64,000 bases of DNA, taken from contig BDSI01000043.1 in assembly GCA_003117195.1 (NCBI GenBank), positions 223,501 through 287,500 of the forward strand, given 5' to 3'. This DNA is from Eudorina sp. 2006-703-Eu-15 (Eukaryota; Chlorophyta; Chlorophyceae; Chlamydomonadales; Volvocaceae). Every line of letters begins with the position of its first letter. Within the stretch, counting starts at the first letter, position 1. This document shows positions 35,301 through 47,100 of the stretch, piece by piece. A program made the translations under genes and the position numbers. Below the pieces are notes generated by a model. That model saw only the letters and a program-made list of their open reading frames with translations, was not told the origin of the DNA and searched no databases.

Positions 35301-37228
35301 GCCCGTCTCCGCCGTCTGTGCCGCCCAGTCCTCTGATGCCAACCGGGCGGTTGCGAAGCCGGCTGATGCGTCAGGGACGGCAGCGGCAGATTGGGGCGCG
35401 CCGGCGTCGCAGCAGATACACGGCTGTGGCGGCCCCGCGCCGCCATCTCATGCGCATTCGCACCGGGAGCGCGGAGAGGGGGTCGAAGGCCACGATGGGC
35501 CTGGATCCGTTGCTTCGGGACTCGAATCCGACGACGGCCCAGTCCCAGCCCCAGACCCGGCCCCGGTCTCGAGCCCGGGCTCGGACATGCGGCCCGGGTG
35601 TCAGCCCGCGGATGTGTCCATATCGCTGTGGGCCCTGGCGACGCTTCGTCTGCCGCCTGGCAGCTACTGCCCGCAGCTGCTGGACGCCGTCGAGCGCTAC
35701 AGCTTCCACCGGCTGTCGTACTTCCCCGAGCAGGAGCTCTCCAATCTGGTGTGGGCGCTGGCACGGCTGCAGCACAGGCCGGGGCGGGAGTGGGCGTCGC
35801 GGCTGTACGACACGGTGGGGCACGTGCTGCCGGAGCTGCGGCCGCAGGCGCTGTCGACGCTGCTGTACGGCATGTCGCAGATGGGTTTGCGGCCCGGCAC
35901 GCAGTGGCTGAATGCGGTACTGCCGTACGTCCGGGCGCGGATGCGGTGGTACTCGCCTCAGTCGCTGGCGCTCACCCTCCATGCGCTGGCGGCCATGGGC
36001 TGTCGACCTCCGGTAGGCCGGCCACGGAGGGCTGGGCGGGCTGGCCGGGGGGTAGCGGTAGGGGGAGTGGATGGGAGGGAGGCAACGCGCCGTCCACAAG
36101 TTCGGCCTTGCCGAGCCAACCGTGGCGTTTTTATCGAGAGCATTTGGCGATGGGCCATGTCGGTTTCTCGGGGCATATGGTGAGCTCGGTGCGTTGGAGT
36201 AGTGCCATTAATATGACTGGACGGGGAAAGTCTGGGTGACGAAACTGCAGAAGCGGATGACTGACTCCCCTTGGGGTTACCAGGAGCGCTGCGGTCCCGC
36301 TGGTTCGGTGTGGTTGCTTTCCACGGTAATGAACACACACCCCGTATCCATGCTCGACATTCCGGCCACGGCACTCGAAACCCGTCAATCGGTATCGAAC
36401 CAGGGTTCGGCACCGAACCCATGTCTCTCTGTCCCTGCCCTCTCATCGCCGGAACTACATCGCTGTGATATATCGCGTCGTCGCAACAACGTCGATGTCC
36501 ACCTCGTCCGAAAGCTGTGATGCTGCATCCCCCTCAAAACGCCCGTGTGTGCACCTCGTCCGAAACCCGCGCAGGACGACTGGCTGGCGGCCTTCCACGC
36601 CCAGCTGGACTCGTACCGGGGCAAGCTGGACATGCGGGTGCGCGGCAAGGTGCGGGAGGCGTACCGGGACATGGGCTTCAGGCCAGGGGGCCCCGCCACC
36701 GCCTCGATGGACGCCCCGCAGCCGCCAGGGTCCGCGCCCGCGTCTGTGACTGCGTCCGCATCTGGGTCCATGCCTGGATCTGGGGCCGGGCTGGGGGCGG
36801 CCCGACCGGAGGCGGCGCAGGCGCTGCAGTGGGTTTCCAACGGCAGCGGGTCGTGGCGGGGAGGGCCGCGGCCGCAGGACGGCGGCGGCGGCGCAGCCGC
36901 GGCGGCGGCGGCGGCAGAGCGCTATGGCGAGCCCGGCGACGCGGCTTGGGAGACGGACCAGGACAAGGATGCGGTGCATGCGGCGGCGGAGGTAGCCTCG
37001 GGCTCTCGCGGGCAGCCGGCGGGTAGAGGCGCGGGAGCCGGGGATCAGCTGGGGGAGCGGGGGATGAGCGACGAGGTGGAGGGGGCGGAGACGCAGCAGC
37101 TGCAGGCAAGGCGGCGGGTCCGGCCAGCCGGGAAGGCGGGGTCGGGTTCCAGCAACGCAGGCGGGGGCGAGGCCGCGGAGGAGGGGGCGGCCCCGGTGCT
37201 GGTGAGGCCCTCGCGGTTTGTGTTTTAG
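32341..37228 (+). CDS. OPR-type organelle RNA-binding protein
   Basis: Three exons (32341-34238, 34803-36012, 36575-37228) join in phase to 1253 residues. OPR proteins are organelle-targeted RNA-binding factors that stabilise, process or help translate individual plastid or mitochondrial transcripts. The first ~440 residues are disordered and rich in Ala, Ser and Gly. From about residue 440 there is helical sequence (LPLEEDLRLTTCLIRATHW), then an Arg/Lys-rich segment and polyalanine. Exon 2 holds degenerate helical repeats, about 38 residues each: MAQLLWAVASCGMQGLRDDW, LSNLVWALARLQHRPGREWA, LSTLLYGMSQMGLRPGTQWL and LALTLHALAAMGCRPP. The join into exon 3 (CRPP|DDWLAAF) completes one repeat, which supports the splice. 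The tail is low complexity. The RNA target cannot be read from sequence. Confidence 0.8.
34361..34456. other. Long intronic hairpin
   Basis: In OPR-gene intron 1, TTCGTGTGTCTGCCCGGG...GTGCGCGCGT pairs with ACGCGCGCAC...CCCGGGCAGGCACACGAA. The stem is about 40 bp with a few bulges and encloses a loop of roughly 13 bases. Confidence 0.75.
34510..34560 (+). repeat. Intron element, OPR-gene intron 1
   Basis: It reads GGTAATTGGTAGACATGTTG, then GTACTGCGCTGCTGCCAGAG, sense to the host gene and just downstream of the hairpin. Confidence 0.85.
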
Positions 37229-38111
37229 CTGACAGACCGGGTAGGAAGAACTTCGCAGGCGGCCGAGCTGGTGTATTATAATGAGTGCCACGAGACTTTC
37301 GTGAAGCGTTGTCTGGTCAGGGGCTTTTCGAGGGTCATAGCTGTGGCAAATTTGCAGTTGAGGCTTGCCGCGTCTTTGTGCAGCTGACCCCGGCGGTTCT
37401 GCAGGAGGGCCGGTCGCACGTGGTAAGGCGGAAAGGCGCCTAAAAGACAACAGCAGATCACGCGCGCTTTAGGAGAGGAGTTGTGCGCAGGAGCGCTGGG
37501 AGCGAACCGTTTGGTGTCAGGAAAGCGCTGGCGGGCTCGCTCATCGGGGTTTCCTGTCAAGTTGGGCTGTCCGGGAATGCACATTCCAGTGCTGCATGGC
37601 ATGATTGAGATGCCTCGATGGCAACGTGATGTTTTGCGCACGTTTGTAAACCGCCTGGTTCGCAATCGAGTGCACGTTGAGCGGGCATGGTCCATGAATC
37701 CACGAACAGGGCTCAATTACAAATGACAACGTAACGTGTACGGCAGCAGGCGGCCACGAGCCTTTATAGCCCCACCTTCCGCGGAGCGTCTCTACGGGCG
37801 CGCCATATTGAGAAAGTTGATTCGTATATTGAGGTTCAAGTACTGTAAAATAGTTCATGCGCGCGACATGGGGAGGGATTGAGATTCTCTCTCGGCAGAG
37901 GCATTTCCCGCCAGGCCTTTCCGCCTCTCTTGGCCTGCAGGCTGCGCTCTCTAAATTTCCGGCCTGGTGCAGCCCGTAGCTGGCAGCGGACAAACAACGC
38001 CCTGGCACATTTTCAAATCGCCAGAGCGCGCCAACTTTTCCGGGAAGCCTGACCTCCTGCGTTTCCAGGCGCTAGGCAAAAGCACTTTCGCCAGCGCTGC
38101 CTGATCCTGCG
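37229..38111. other. Intergenic, tandem genes
   Basis: This contains the 3' UTR of the OPR-type gene, with TGTAA at 37645-37649, and the promoter of the giant-protein gene. A reverse open frame of 146 codons (37716-37276) has no motif or splice support. Confidence 0.5.
37645..37649 (+). terminator. Candidate TGTAA poly(A) signal, OPR gene
   Basis: It lies 417 bases after the stop codon and is followed by AACCGCC. Confidence 0.45.
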
Positions 38112-41100
38112 ATGTTGCTCAAGGAGTGCCTACTTAAGTCAGCGCTGCCGTTGCTGCTGCTCCTCTGCTACCTTCTTCGGTCTACCACCACCGTCTTGGC
38201 GAGTCAGAAGCGCGATTCAAGCAGCTGTCTCCATCCCCAAGACGTCGTTTCTTGCGGCACCTGCGCCTCAGCCAGCTGCGAGGAGGGCCGCTCAGCCGCG
38301 GTGGTGCGCTGGGAGGGCGCTGCCCTGCAACCCGCGCCACAGCGGCACCCACTGCCCACCTGCGCTTCATTTCCTGACCATGGCGGGCCATTTCCGTTTT
38401 GGATTTTCGCGGCCACGGTGTTGCTCTTCCTAGGGACCGCGCTGGCCGTCGCGCTGCTGCTGCCCGTCGATACCGAGGATGGCGTCCGTCGGGTCAGCTG
38501 CGCCCCAGACGGCTGGCGAGAGGGTTTCCCGCCGCCTGCCCCAACTGTCGCGATGCAGTCAGCCAGCCATCCGACGATTGCCAGGATTCCCGCTTCGACA
38601 CCGGCTGCGGAGGCACTGACAGCAACGACGACTGCGGCGTCGTGTGCACGTGACCCAGATGACGCGCCGCACGCGCGGGCCGCCGGCCGCTGGCCGACGC
38701 GGCCGCTGACCCGTGGGTCGGCAGCCGGCTCGTCCGATACGCACCACGGCGCCGTCGCTCAACCGCCGCAACAGGTCCGACGCGCCATCCAGATCCAATC
38801 AACCACGACTGATGCGGCGAGGCCCTACTATCGCGTGCAAGGACACCACCCGCAGCTACCTTGTGATCAACCGCAGCCGTCATTGCTGCCCTCCCGCGCC
38901 ATCAGCGAGGGCTCGGTCGCGATCCACCGCACCTTGATGCTGCTCGAGCCGGGCAGCGACACCGGTGCTGCGGCGGGAAGGGCGCCAGGCCAGCCCAACG
39001 CCCGCGTATCTGGCGGGTACGGCGGGTACGACCGTTACGGCCGTTACGGCAGTTATGGAGACCTGTGCGGCGCATTTGACGCTGCGCCGCAGGGGCCAGC
39101 GGTAGCGGCGGCCGAGGAGCTGCCTTACCTCCACCGCCACCACCAACAGCAACATGACACTTGCGTCGGTGACGGCCACGACGGCGACGGGAGACCCACA
39201 TCCTGGCCTGCCACAGCAGACGCTGGTGACGTGCCTTCGCCCTGGTGTACGGCAATGACGTCGACGACGGCAGCGGCGCCGGCGCTCAGCACCGACGCGG
39301 CCACTCCACAGCGTGAAGGCGGCGGCGCCTGCGGGCAAGTGGCGCTGCTCGAGGGGCCGGAGGACGTCGCTGCTGCAGACCCGCCGGAGTCGTACGGCAG
39401 GGACGCGTGCTTCCGTACCGGCGCGGGCTCGTGGCTGCCGTGCACCATGTCCGAGGGCGGCGCGCGCGTCTTCGGCGGCGGCGGCGGCGGCGGCGGCCTG
39501 CTCTCCTCCTCCGCGTCCTCATCCGGGGCACCGAAGACCCAGATGAGCCGTGGCGAGTACCAACAGCGCGCGCAGCTGCAGATGCAGGCGCAGCTGAGAG
39601 ATGTGCAGCTCCAGCAGCTGCGGGTGCGGCACCTGCGTCAGTACCAGGTGCAGCAGCAGCAGCTGCGTGCCCAGAGGCGCCTCAACTACGGGCCCCCCGC
39701 CGTCGCGGTCTCTGCCGCCAAGCCCCCGGGAGCAGCCCTCGCGGGCAGCCTCCCCGCAGTCCTCCAGTCGCCCGGCTGCACGTCGATCGGCTGGGCACCG
39801 ACCACGCCGCAGGTCGTCATGTACGACATGCGGGGCCAGCAACCGTACCAGTCTTCGCCGATGTTGCAGCTGCCGGGCGTCGGCGGCAGCGTCGGTAGCG
39901 TCGTCGGCGGCGTCGGCGGCGTCGGCAGCAGCCCTGGTGGAGATTTGAAGCCGCCGCCGCGCTCGGCCAGCATCGCCTGGGGCTGGCTGGCGCGCCAACG
40001 GCCCGCGACCATACCGGAGGAGCTGGAGGAAGGCGGCGGCACGGTAAGGGTGCTGGGTGCTGGGTGGGTCTGCACTCTGCAGGTCCTGGATCCAGGAATG
40101 GCATTGTATTCATATCGGAGGGTCCTGCCGGCTTTTGCATAATTGGAGTAGGCGATTTGTTGAGACTTTCCCCGTGGTCTGATGTGACTAGGTCTCAACC
40201 CTAGGTAGACCGCCAACAGTCAGTTGCCGTGCGACGAATGTATGGCCCACATGCTTCAGCTGCCACTGCCTTTCATTCGAAACACACCGCCGCTTTTACG
40301 ACATCAGAGGTTAATGTCGCAATCCTGCGACCGGTCTCTGGCTTTCTGCACTGCACAGGACATCTCCGCCGCGCCCTCCGCCGCCACCACCGCCACCGCC
40401 ATCACCGCCGCCGACGATTCGATGGAGCTGCAGCTCTTCTCACCACACAGCCGCAGCACCGCAACATCAGCAACGGCGGCGCGACAGCCCCCGCCCAGCG
40501 GCGGCGCTTCGTCCTCCCCGTCGTCGTCATCCCTTCGCGGTCGTCGTACATCGTCGTCCAATCTGACCCTGGGCCGGGGCTTCGATGACGACGTCGCGGC
40601 GCTCGTACGGGCAGGCGCCATCGCCCTAGCGCCCGCCAGCGCAAGCGCGAGCACCTCGAGCCTGTCCAGCTTCCAACGCTGCTCGTCCAAACTGTCGTCC
40701 AGCAGCGGCTCTGCTCGAACCCTGCCGTACGCCGTGGCGGCGCCCGCCACGTCAGCGGGCACTTCTGCTGAGGCCGAGCCGCCGCCGCCGCCGCCGCCGC
40801 TGCCGTTCACGGGCGATTGGTCGCACATGCTGGCCCTGGCGGGCGCGGACGGGGACCTCGATGGCGCTCGAGTCCGAGTCGACGACGATGGCGCCGAGCG
40901 GGCTCTGAGACCGCCGCACGATGCCGTACTGGCGCCGACCTCCGCCGAGGCCGTCGAGCTGCCGTCATGTGCTGACCACCGCCACCACCCGCAGCGACAC
41001 CAACATGACAACCACCTGCAGCAAGAAGCGGACATGGAGGATCCGGTGCTGCTGGTGGAGGTGGAGGCGCCCGAGGCGCCGCCGCCGCCTGACGTGCAGG

Positions 41101-44100
41101 TGAGCACCGCTGCGGGCAAGGGACAAAAAGCGTAACTCCGGTCAGCGGTGAATAAGAAATCTAATATAAAGTATCCGTTTTCATAATGGAACGGCATTGC
41201 TGCCTAATTTTTAGATTAGAAATTAATGTGATGTAACCGTTACCGTTCTATCGCTACGTGGACTGCCAGACGGGAGAGAGGGTCGGCAGCTTCGCGGGCG
41301 TTAGAAGATGCCGTACAAAGGAGTTTGACACCTGACGTACGGCTTCCGGTACATCGCCGCATCATCGTGTACCCGATGGCTCGACAACAGCCTCCAGACT
41401 CGGGAAAATGTGTGCCGCAATGCGCACCGGGGACAGTGTGCCATCATGTGTTGAGTGCCGCCCTTCGCAAGGCCTTCTTCCGACTTCTTTCCACAGTGTA
41501 ACCTTGTCAGCTTCCTCTGGGGACCGCCACCGGCGGCTTCATGTACGGCACCGTACTTCAGCCGCGCCAGAAACTGCATCAGAATTCACCGTCCCCTCCC
41601 GCATTTGATCAACACCCTCCCGCGCAGGCGGATAATAACCTCTCTAGCGCTCGATGTGCTGGGCGTTCGCTCTACTCTGCAGCGGCCGCGGGCACTCCAG
41701 CCGGCGGCTGCAGCAGCGACAGCGGGGGCAGGTACGGCGTGCTACAGCCAGCCGCCGACTGGTCGTGCTTCGGAGCATGCGGGCCGTTCACGGCGGGTGC
41801 AGCAGCGATCGCCGCAGCTGCGGCCGCGGCGGGCATCGCCGGGCCCGCCGACCCGCAGATGCCGGTCCCGTCGCCGCTGCCAGGCGCGTATCGACCACAG
41901 GCATCCCCCCACTTGGGCGCGGCAGTGGAGGGCTCCATCGAGGGCCGTTGCGGGGAGCTCGTCACCAATGACGCGGTCGGCGACTCGCCCCTGCTACAGC
42001 CGCCGCCGCCGTCGCAGCAGCAGCTGCAGCAACAGCAGCCCGCGCAGGCCCATGGGACGGTGGCGTACGGCGTCGACGAATGCGACGACATGGCGACGAT
42101 CGGCTTCAGTCCCTTCGGCTGTGATGTGGGTTTGCACCAGCTGCAGCAGCTGGAGCGACAGTTTGCCGCGGACGAAGCTCTGCTGCAGCAGCAGCAACAG
42201 CAGCAGCAGCAGCAGCAGCAGCGGCAGGTGTCGTTCGCGGCGCCCGACGAGGCGTCGAGTCCCTGGACTTCGGCTCTGTTCGCCTTCGCGACGGCGGCGG
42301 CGCCGGAGCTGGAGGTGGCGCAGGCGCCGCCGTCAGGCCCCTTACCCCACCCGGTGGCAGTGGAGGGGGTGGAGGGCCTGGCGCCACCGCCACTGCCGTT
42401 GCCGCCGCCGGCGCCGCTACTGCGGAGCTGCAGCATCCATGCTGACGTGTTCTCGCAGCAGCAGGCGGAGGCTTTCTTGTCCTTGACGGACCCGGACCTG
42501 GCGCCGTCCGCCGCCGAGTACGACGGCAACGGCGCCGCCGTCAGTGTCCCCCAGCTGCAGCCGCTGCCGCCACCGCCGCCGCCGCCGCCGTCGCAGCCCC
42601 TGCCGTCGCTGGGCTCGAGTGTGCTGCTGCCGAGGCCGCCGTCCGTGCGGCGCGTGGCGCCGCCGTCGCCGTCGCTGCCCTTCGCATCCTGCAGGTCCCC
42701 CTCCGCCGCCGCCACCTACCAGCCCGCCGGCATGATGCTGTTCCCGCCCCTGCCAGCGGCGCCGTCGCCGTCAGCGTCGGTGCAGCTGCTGCCGCCCCGG
42801 CACCCGTCATCGCTGCTGCCGCGGGGACCCTCCGCGCACTTCCGCGGACCGTCCGCTGCCGCCGCCGTGCGCGCGCCGCCGCCGCGGCCGCATGCGACGC
42901 CGCCGCGGGCGGTACTGGCAGCGCCCCCACAGCAGATTCCTGTCCAGGCCCCCCTCTCACCGCCGCAACTGCACCGCGAAGGCAGCGGTAGGGCGTCGGG
43001 GCTGCGGCAGGCGGCGGTGACCCCAGCTGCTGCTGCGGCGAGGGAGGGAGAGGCGCCAGTGGTGGCGCCAGCTGCTGCGGCGGCGGCTGCTGCGGCGGCG
43101 GCTGTTCCCGTTGTGACGGAACGAGCGGGCGGGTCGTTGGTGTCTTGGTCGTCACCGTCCGCTTCCCCCGACGCCTCGCCGGCGATGTCGTCTTCCCTGG
43201 AGCCGGCCCAAAAGGACCGTCTAGGCGTCGTCGCCGCGCCGCCGCGCGCTCCGCAGCCACAGTCGCGGCCGCCGCCGCCGCTCCCGCCGCCGCCGGCGGT
43301 CCGCCGTACCCAGTCGGCGCACGCAGCTGGTCCGCGGGTCGTCCAGGCCAACAACGGCGACACGATGAATACTTTGGACGCCAGCTCAGCTGCCGCCGCC
43401 GCTGACGCTGCGAGCGCCGCCGCCGCCGCAACTAACGCCGCCAGCGACTCTCCCAGCGCGACCGTCGGCTCGCCGATTCAACCTCCCTGGAGTCCTAGCT
43501 CAATCTCTTCCGACGAGCCCGACCGCGAGAATCGCAGCCCAAGCGATATCGGCCACCCGCTGGCACTGACCCATGGGTCACTTTGGCCCACGGGTCGGTC
43601 CGTCGGGGGCGGCGGACCTAGTCCCCTGGGCCCCCTGACTGCGCACATCGGCTACTGCGTCGCCCAACCGGGTCCGCTGGCGAGGTCCCTCAGTGCAAGA
43701 AATCGGGGCAGCTTCGAGGCCGCGCGCCTGACCGCGGCCCTCTTGGGTAACGGCGGCGGCACCGCCGCAGCGGGAGTGTACGGCAGCGGCGCTGGCGGTG
43801 CCGTACTGCCGTCCCGCTCCGCGTCCACGATGTCGGGCCGTAGCGCCAGCAGCATCACTGGCGTGAGCGGCGCGTCGGGGGCCGGCCCGCGGGGAGGGAT
43901 GTGGCAGGTGGGCCCGGCGTGGGGGTGGCCGGCCGAGTCGTCGGAGGGCAAGCAGGGCGTGCCGCGGACCAGCTCAGCGAAGGAGCTGAGCCGCCTGGCG
44001 CCGCCGCTGTCCCCCAAGGGCGTGGCCGGGATGGTCCTGCAGACGCAGGATCAGCAACGGGGGCAGCGGCTGCAGGGCCGGCAGGACCAGGGGTGTCTGA

Positions 44101-47100
44101 CCCAGCTGACGCCGTTGGACTCGCCGCCGCTGCAGGGCCCGGCGGTGGAAGGGCCGTCGGGTGCTGCACCCCCGGCGCGGGTCGCAGTACGGCATGTGGA
44201 TACGGAGACGCAGGTGGAGCGGCTGCGGGCAGCGAACGCACAGCACCACAGCACCTGCCAGCAGCGCCGACTGCCACAGCGGCTGTACCAGCAGCCGCAG
44301 AAGCTGCAGCCGCAGACGCAGCACCCAAGGGAAGGTGCTGATGATCGTAACGAGGCGGCGGCGGCGGCGGCGGGTTCCCTTGTAACTGACCCGACAGGTG
44401 GGCCCCTGCCAGGTGAGCCGGCGCCCGTGGCGGCTGCAATTACCACAACTACCACAACTACCATTGCCACAGCCGCCACCACTGTCGCCGCCGACGCCAC
44501 GATCACCGACGCGACTGCCCCCGGGGCCAGCAGCTGCCACCGGGGACACCGCCCACCCGGCGCCGCGCCGGCACCGAGTCGCGCCCCCGCCGAGGAGCGG
44601 GGAGGCGGCGCCGGGCCCCCTCAGCACCACACGCGAGGCCAACCACCCATCCTGCTGGGTAGCTGTGTCGCCACCTCCCTCTCAGGAAGCCGGTTCCGTC
44701 CGCACCTCCGGCCCGTCACCGAGGGCTCCATGGCGGCGGCGGCGGCGGCGGCAGAGTCGGCCGCATCCGCTCCCGCCGTCGCGGCATCGCCATCCGAGGC
44801 TGGGCGCTGGTCCGTGCCCGAGCGGCCCGTCGCCGCGCCTGGGGCCCCTGCGCTGCTGCCGCCGCCGCCGCCGCCGGCGGAGGAGCGGAGGCCGGTGATG
44901 CGACGGCCCCGGCCGGCGGCGGCGCCTCCGTTGTACCGCTCGAGGATGTGCACGAGGGCCATCAGTGTCAAGGTGAGACCCCTTCGACCCCCCAGTACGT
45001 ACGGGGGCGGGCGCAAATGACATCATCGGAACGTGTGTGATGTTGCAGGGAGGTGGGAGCCCGCGAGTCCCGCTGGGGGAGGGTTTGTGGGGGTATCTCA
45101 GGGGACGGTCGAGTTTGGGTTTGGCGGTGTTGCCTGGACGCGACATCTTAAGACTCATGTTACGGCCGGCAGGGAGGCAGGGAGGCAGGGAGGCAGGGAT
45201 GGAGGGCGGGGCATGCCTTTATGGTTGCGCTCCAGTGGGGGGGGGAGCATGGCAAATGGGGCTGTCGGGGGAGTTACATAGGTGCCGTACAATGTTGCAC
45301 GGCGCGGGTCTGCACACAAAAGAGATGTTCTCGGCTGGCCAGCCGTTTGTGTTGCCATGTACGGGTTGCCCTTTGTGTGGCCCATGGGCTTTATAAAATG
45401 ACATCTGTCGTGGACGCCCCGGCCGCCGCCATCGTCACCGCAGATTAATGACCATTCACCGGCTGCGCACGCCGCCGGCGGCGCCGTCGCGGAAGCCGCC
45501 AGTACGACAGCGCTTCGCCTCGTGACGTCAGCGGCCACCGACGTGGCGACGGCGAGTCCCCCGTCCGGGCGGTGTGGCGGAGGCGGCGGCGTCGCATCGC
45601 CGGCGGCGCCACCGACACCGTCGCCCGCTAGCGGCCGTCGTCCGTCCTGGGCGTGGGGAGCGGCGGCGGCGACGGCGGCGGCGGCTGCCTCGCTGCCGCT
45701 GGTCCGGCTGCTCCACCCTGAGATTCCGCCAGCAGCGGCAGCGACTCGCCGTTGTTTGGACCCACCATCATCGGCTGCTGGTGCTGCCGCTGCGGAGAGC
45801 TATTGCCGGGCGGCCCTGCAGTCTCCGTCTCCGCGAGGCGCCGCCGCTGCTGATGGTGGATTGGTACGTGGTGCGGGTGCGGGTGCTGGTGCGGCTGCAG
45901 CAGCTCGGAGCCCACAGCAACATCGACATCAGCAGCAGCAACACCAACATCAGCAACAGCAGCAACAGCCGCCGCAAGAACAGCGCCGCGCCGCCGTCAT
46001 CTGCTCCGTGGTGGTGCCTGGCTGCCTGCAGTTGCTGACCTGGTACCGATCCGCTGTCGGTGGTTCCGGAGCCATCTCGCCGTCGCGCACCTCCACGTCC
46101 CTCAGACCCAGAGGCGCCTCCGGCGGTGGCGGCGGTGGTGGCGGCGGCGCAGCCGAAATGGTCGGGGCTGTATTTGCCAGCGAAGTACTCCGCGTCCTCA
46201 GCTCCCGAGAGGCGGGAGACGGCCCCCGCCTCGCCGTCACTGACCCATGGGTCTCGGACACGCCGTCCACCGCCGGGCCGCCTGCGAAGGGCGGGGCGTC
46301 TGGTGAAATGGCGGGCGGGCTGGCGGGCGGCCCTGGTGTACGGGTGACCGAGGCGGGCGACTTTGCGACCGTGGAGCCGGCGTGCTTCTTGGCTGGGGCG
46401 CCGGTTGAGCAGCTGGTGAGGAACCAAGAAGAGCAGTAGCTGGGTCGGCAGGGGTTTAGGGTTTTTATAGGAATATGGGAGCAAGGCGGCCACGGAAGAG
46501 GAACCCCCGCTAGCAGGTTGCGGGGCTCTTTGGGTCCTTCGTGTCCTTCGTGTCCCGGGCCAGGGGCAAGGGGCCAGGGGGCCCAAAGGAGGCTGCACCA
46601 GGCACCCGCCCACATGGGCCCTGCGACCGGGAACGAGGGCCCTATGGGGCCCCAGCGCTATCTCATAATCTCAACCACGAGGCGTGGCCCCAGTTACACT
46701 TGGTTGCTGGTACGCGTTTTGCCGCTGAGAATTTCAAGGGCGGTACTGCAGAGGGGCTCCTCCTCCTGACCGCGTAAGGCCCTTGCACCCTAGGTGCGGT
46801 GTGCGGTCGCAATGAACCGCATCGGCGGCCCGGAGCTGCTGTGTCTCGGGCTCCCAACAACCCCCGAGCCGCCCGCCCGCCCGCCCGCCCCCCGCCCGCA
46901 GACGCTGAAGCTGAAGTTGCACCAAGAGGCGCTGCAGCGCGCATGCGGCGGCGGCGGCGGCGACACGGTGCGGCTGGCACCGTCGTCGTCGTCGGCGGCG
47001 GCCCCGCGGCGGATGTCGTGTGTACGGCTGCTGCTGGTGACGTCACGTGGCGAGCTCCTGTGGGACGATTTGGTGGCGATGTGTCCGGAGGACTGGACGA

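Noticed and set aside
41672..42715. Minus-strand open frame opposite the giant gene
   Set aside because: Its Gly/Cys/Ser-rich text is the antisense of Ala/Gln/Pro codon runs, and the sense strand has in-phase splice junctions.
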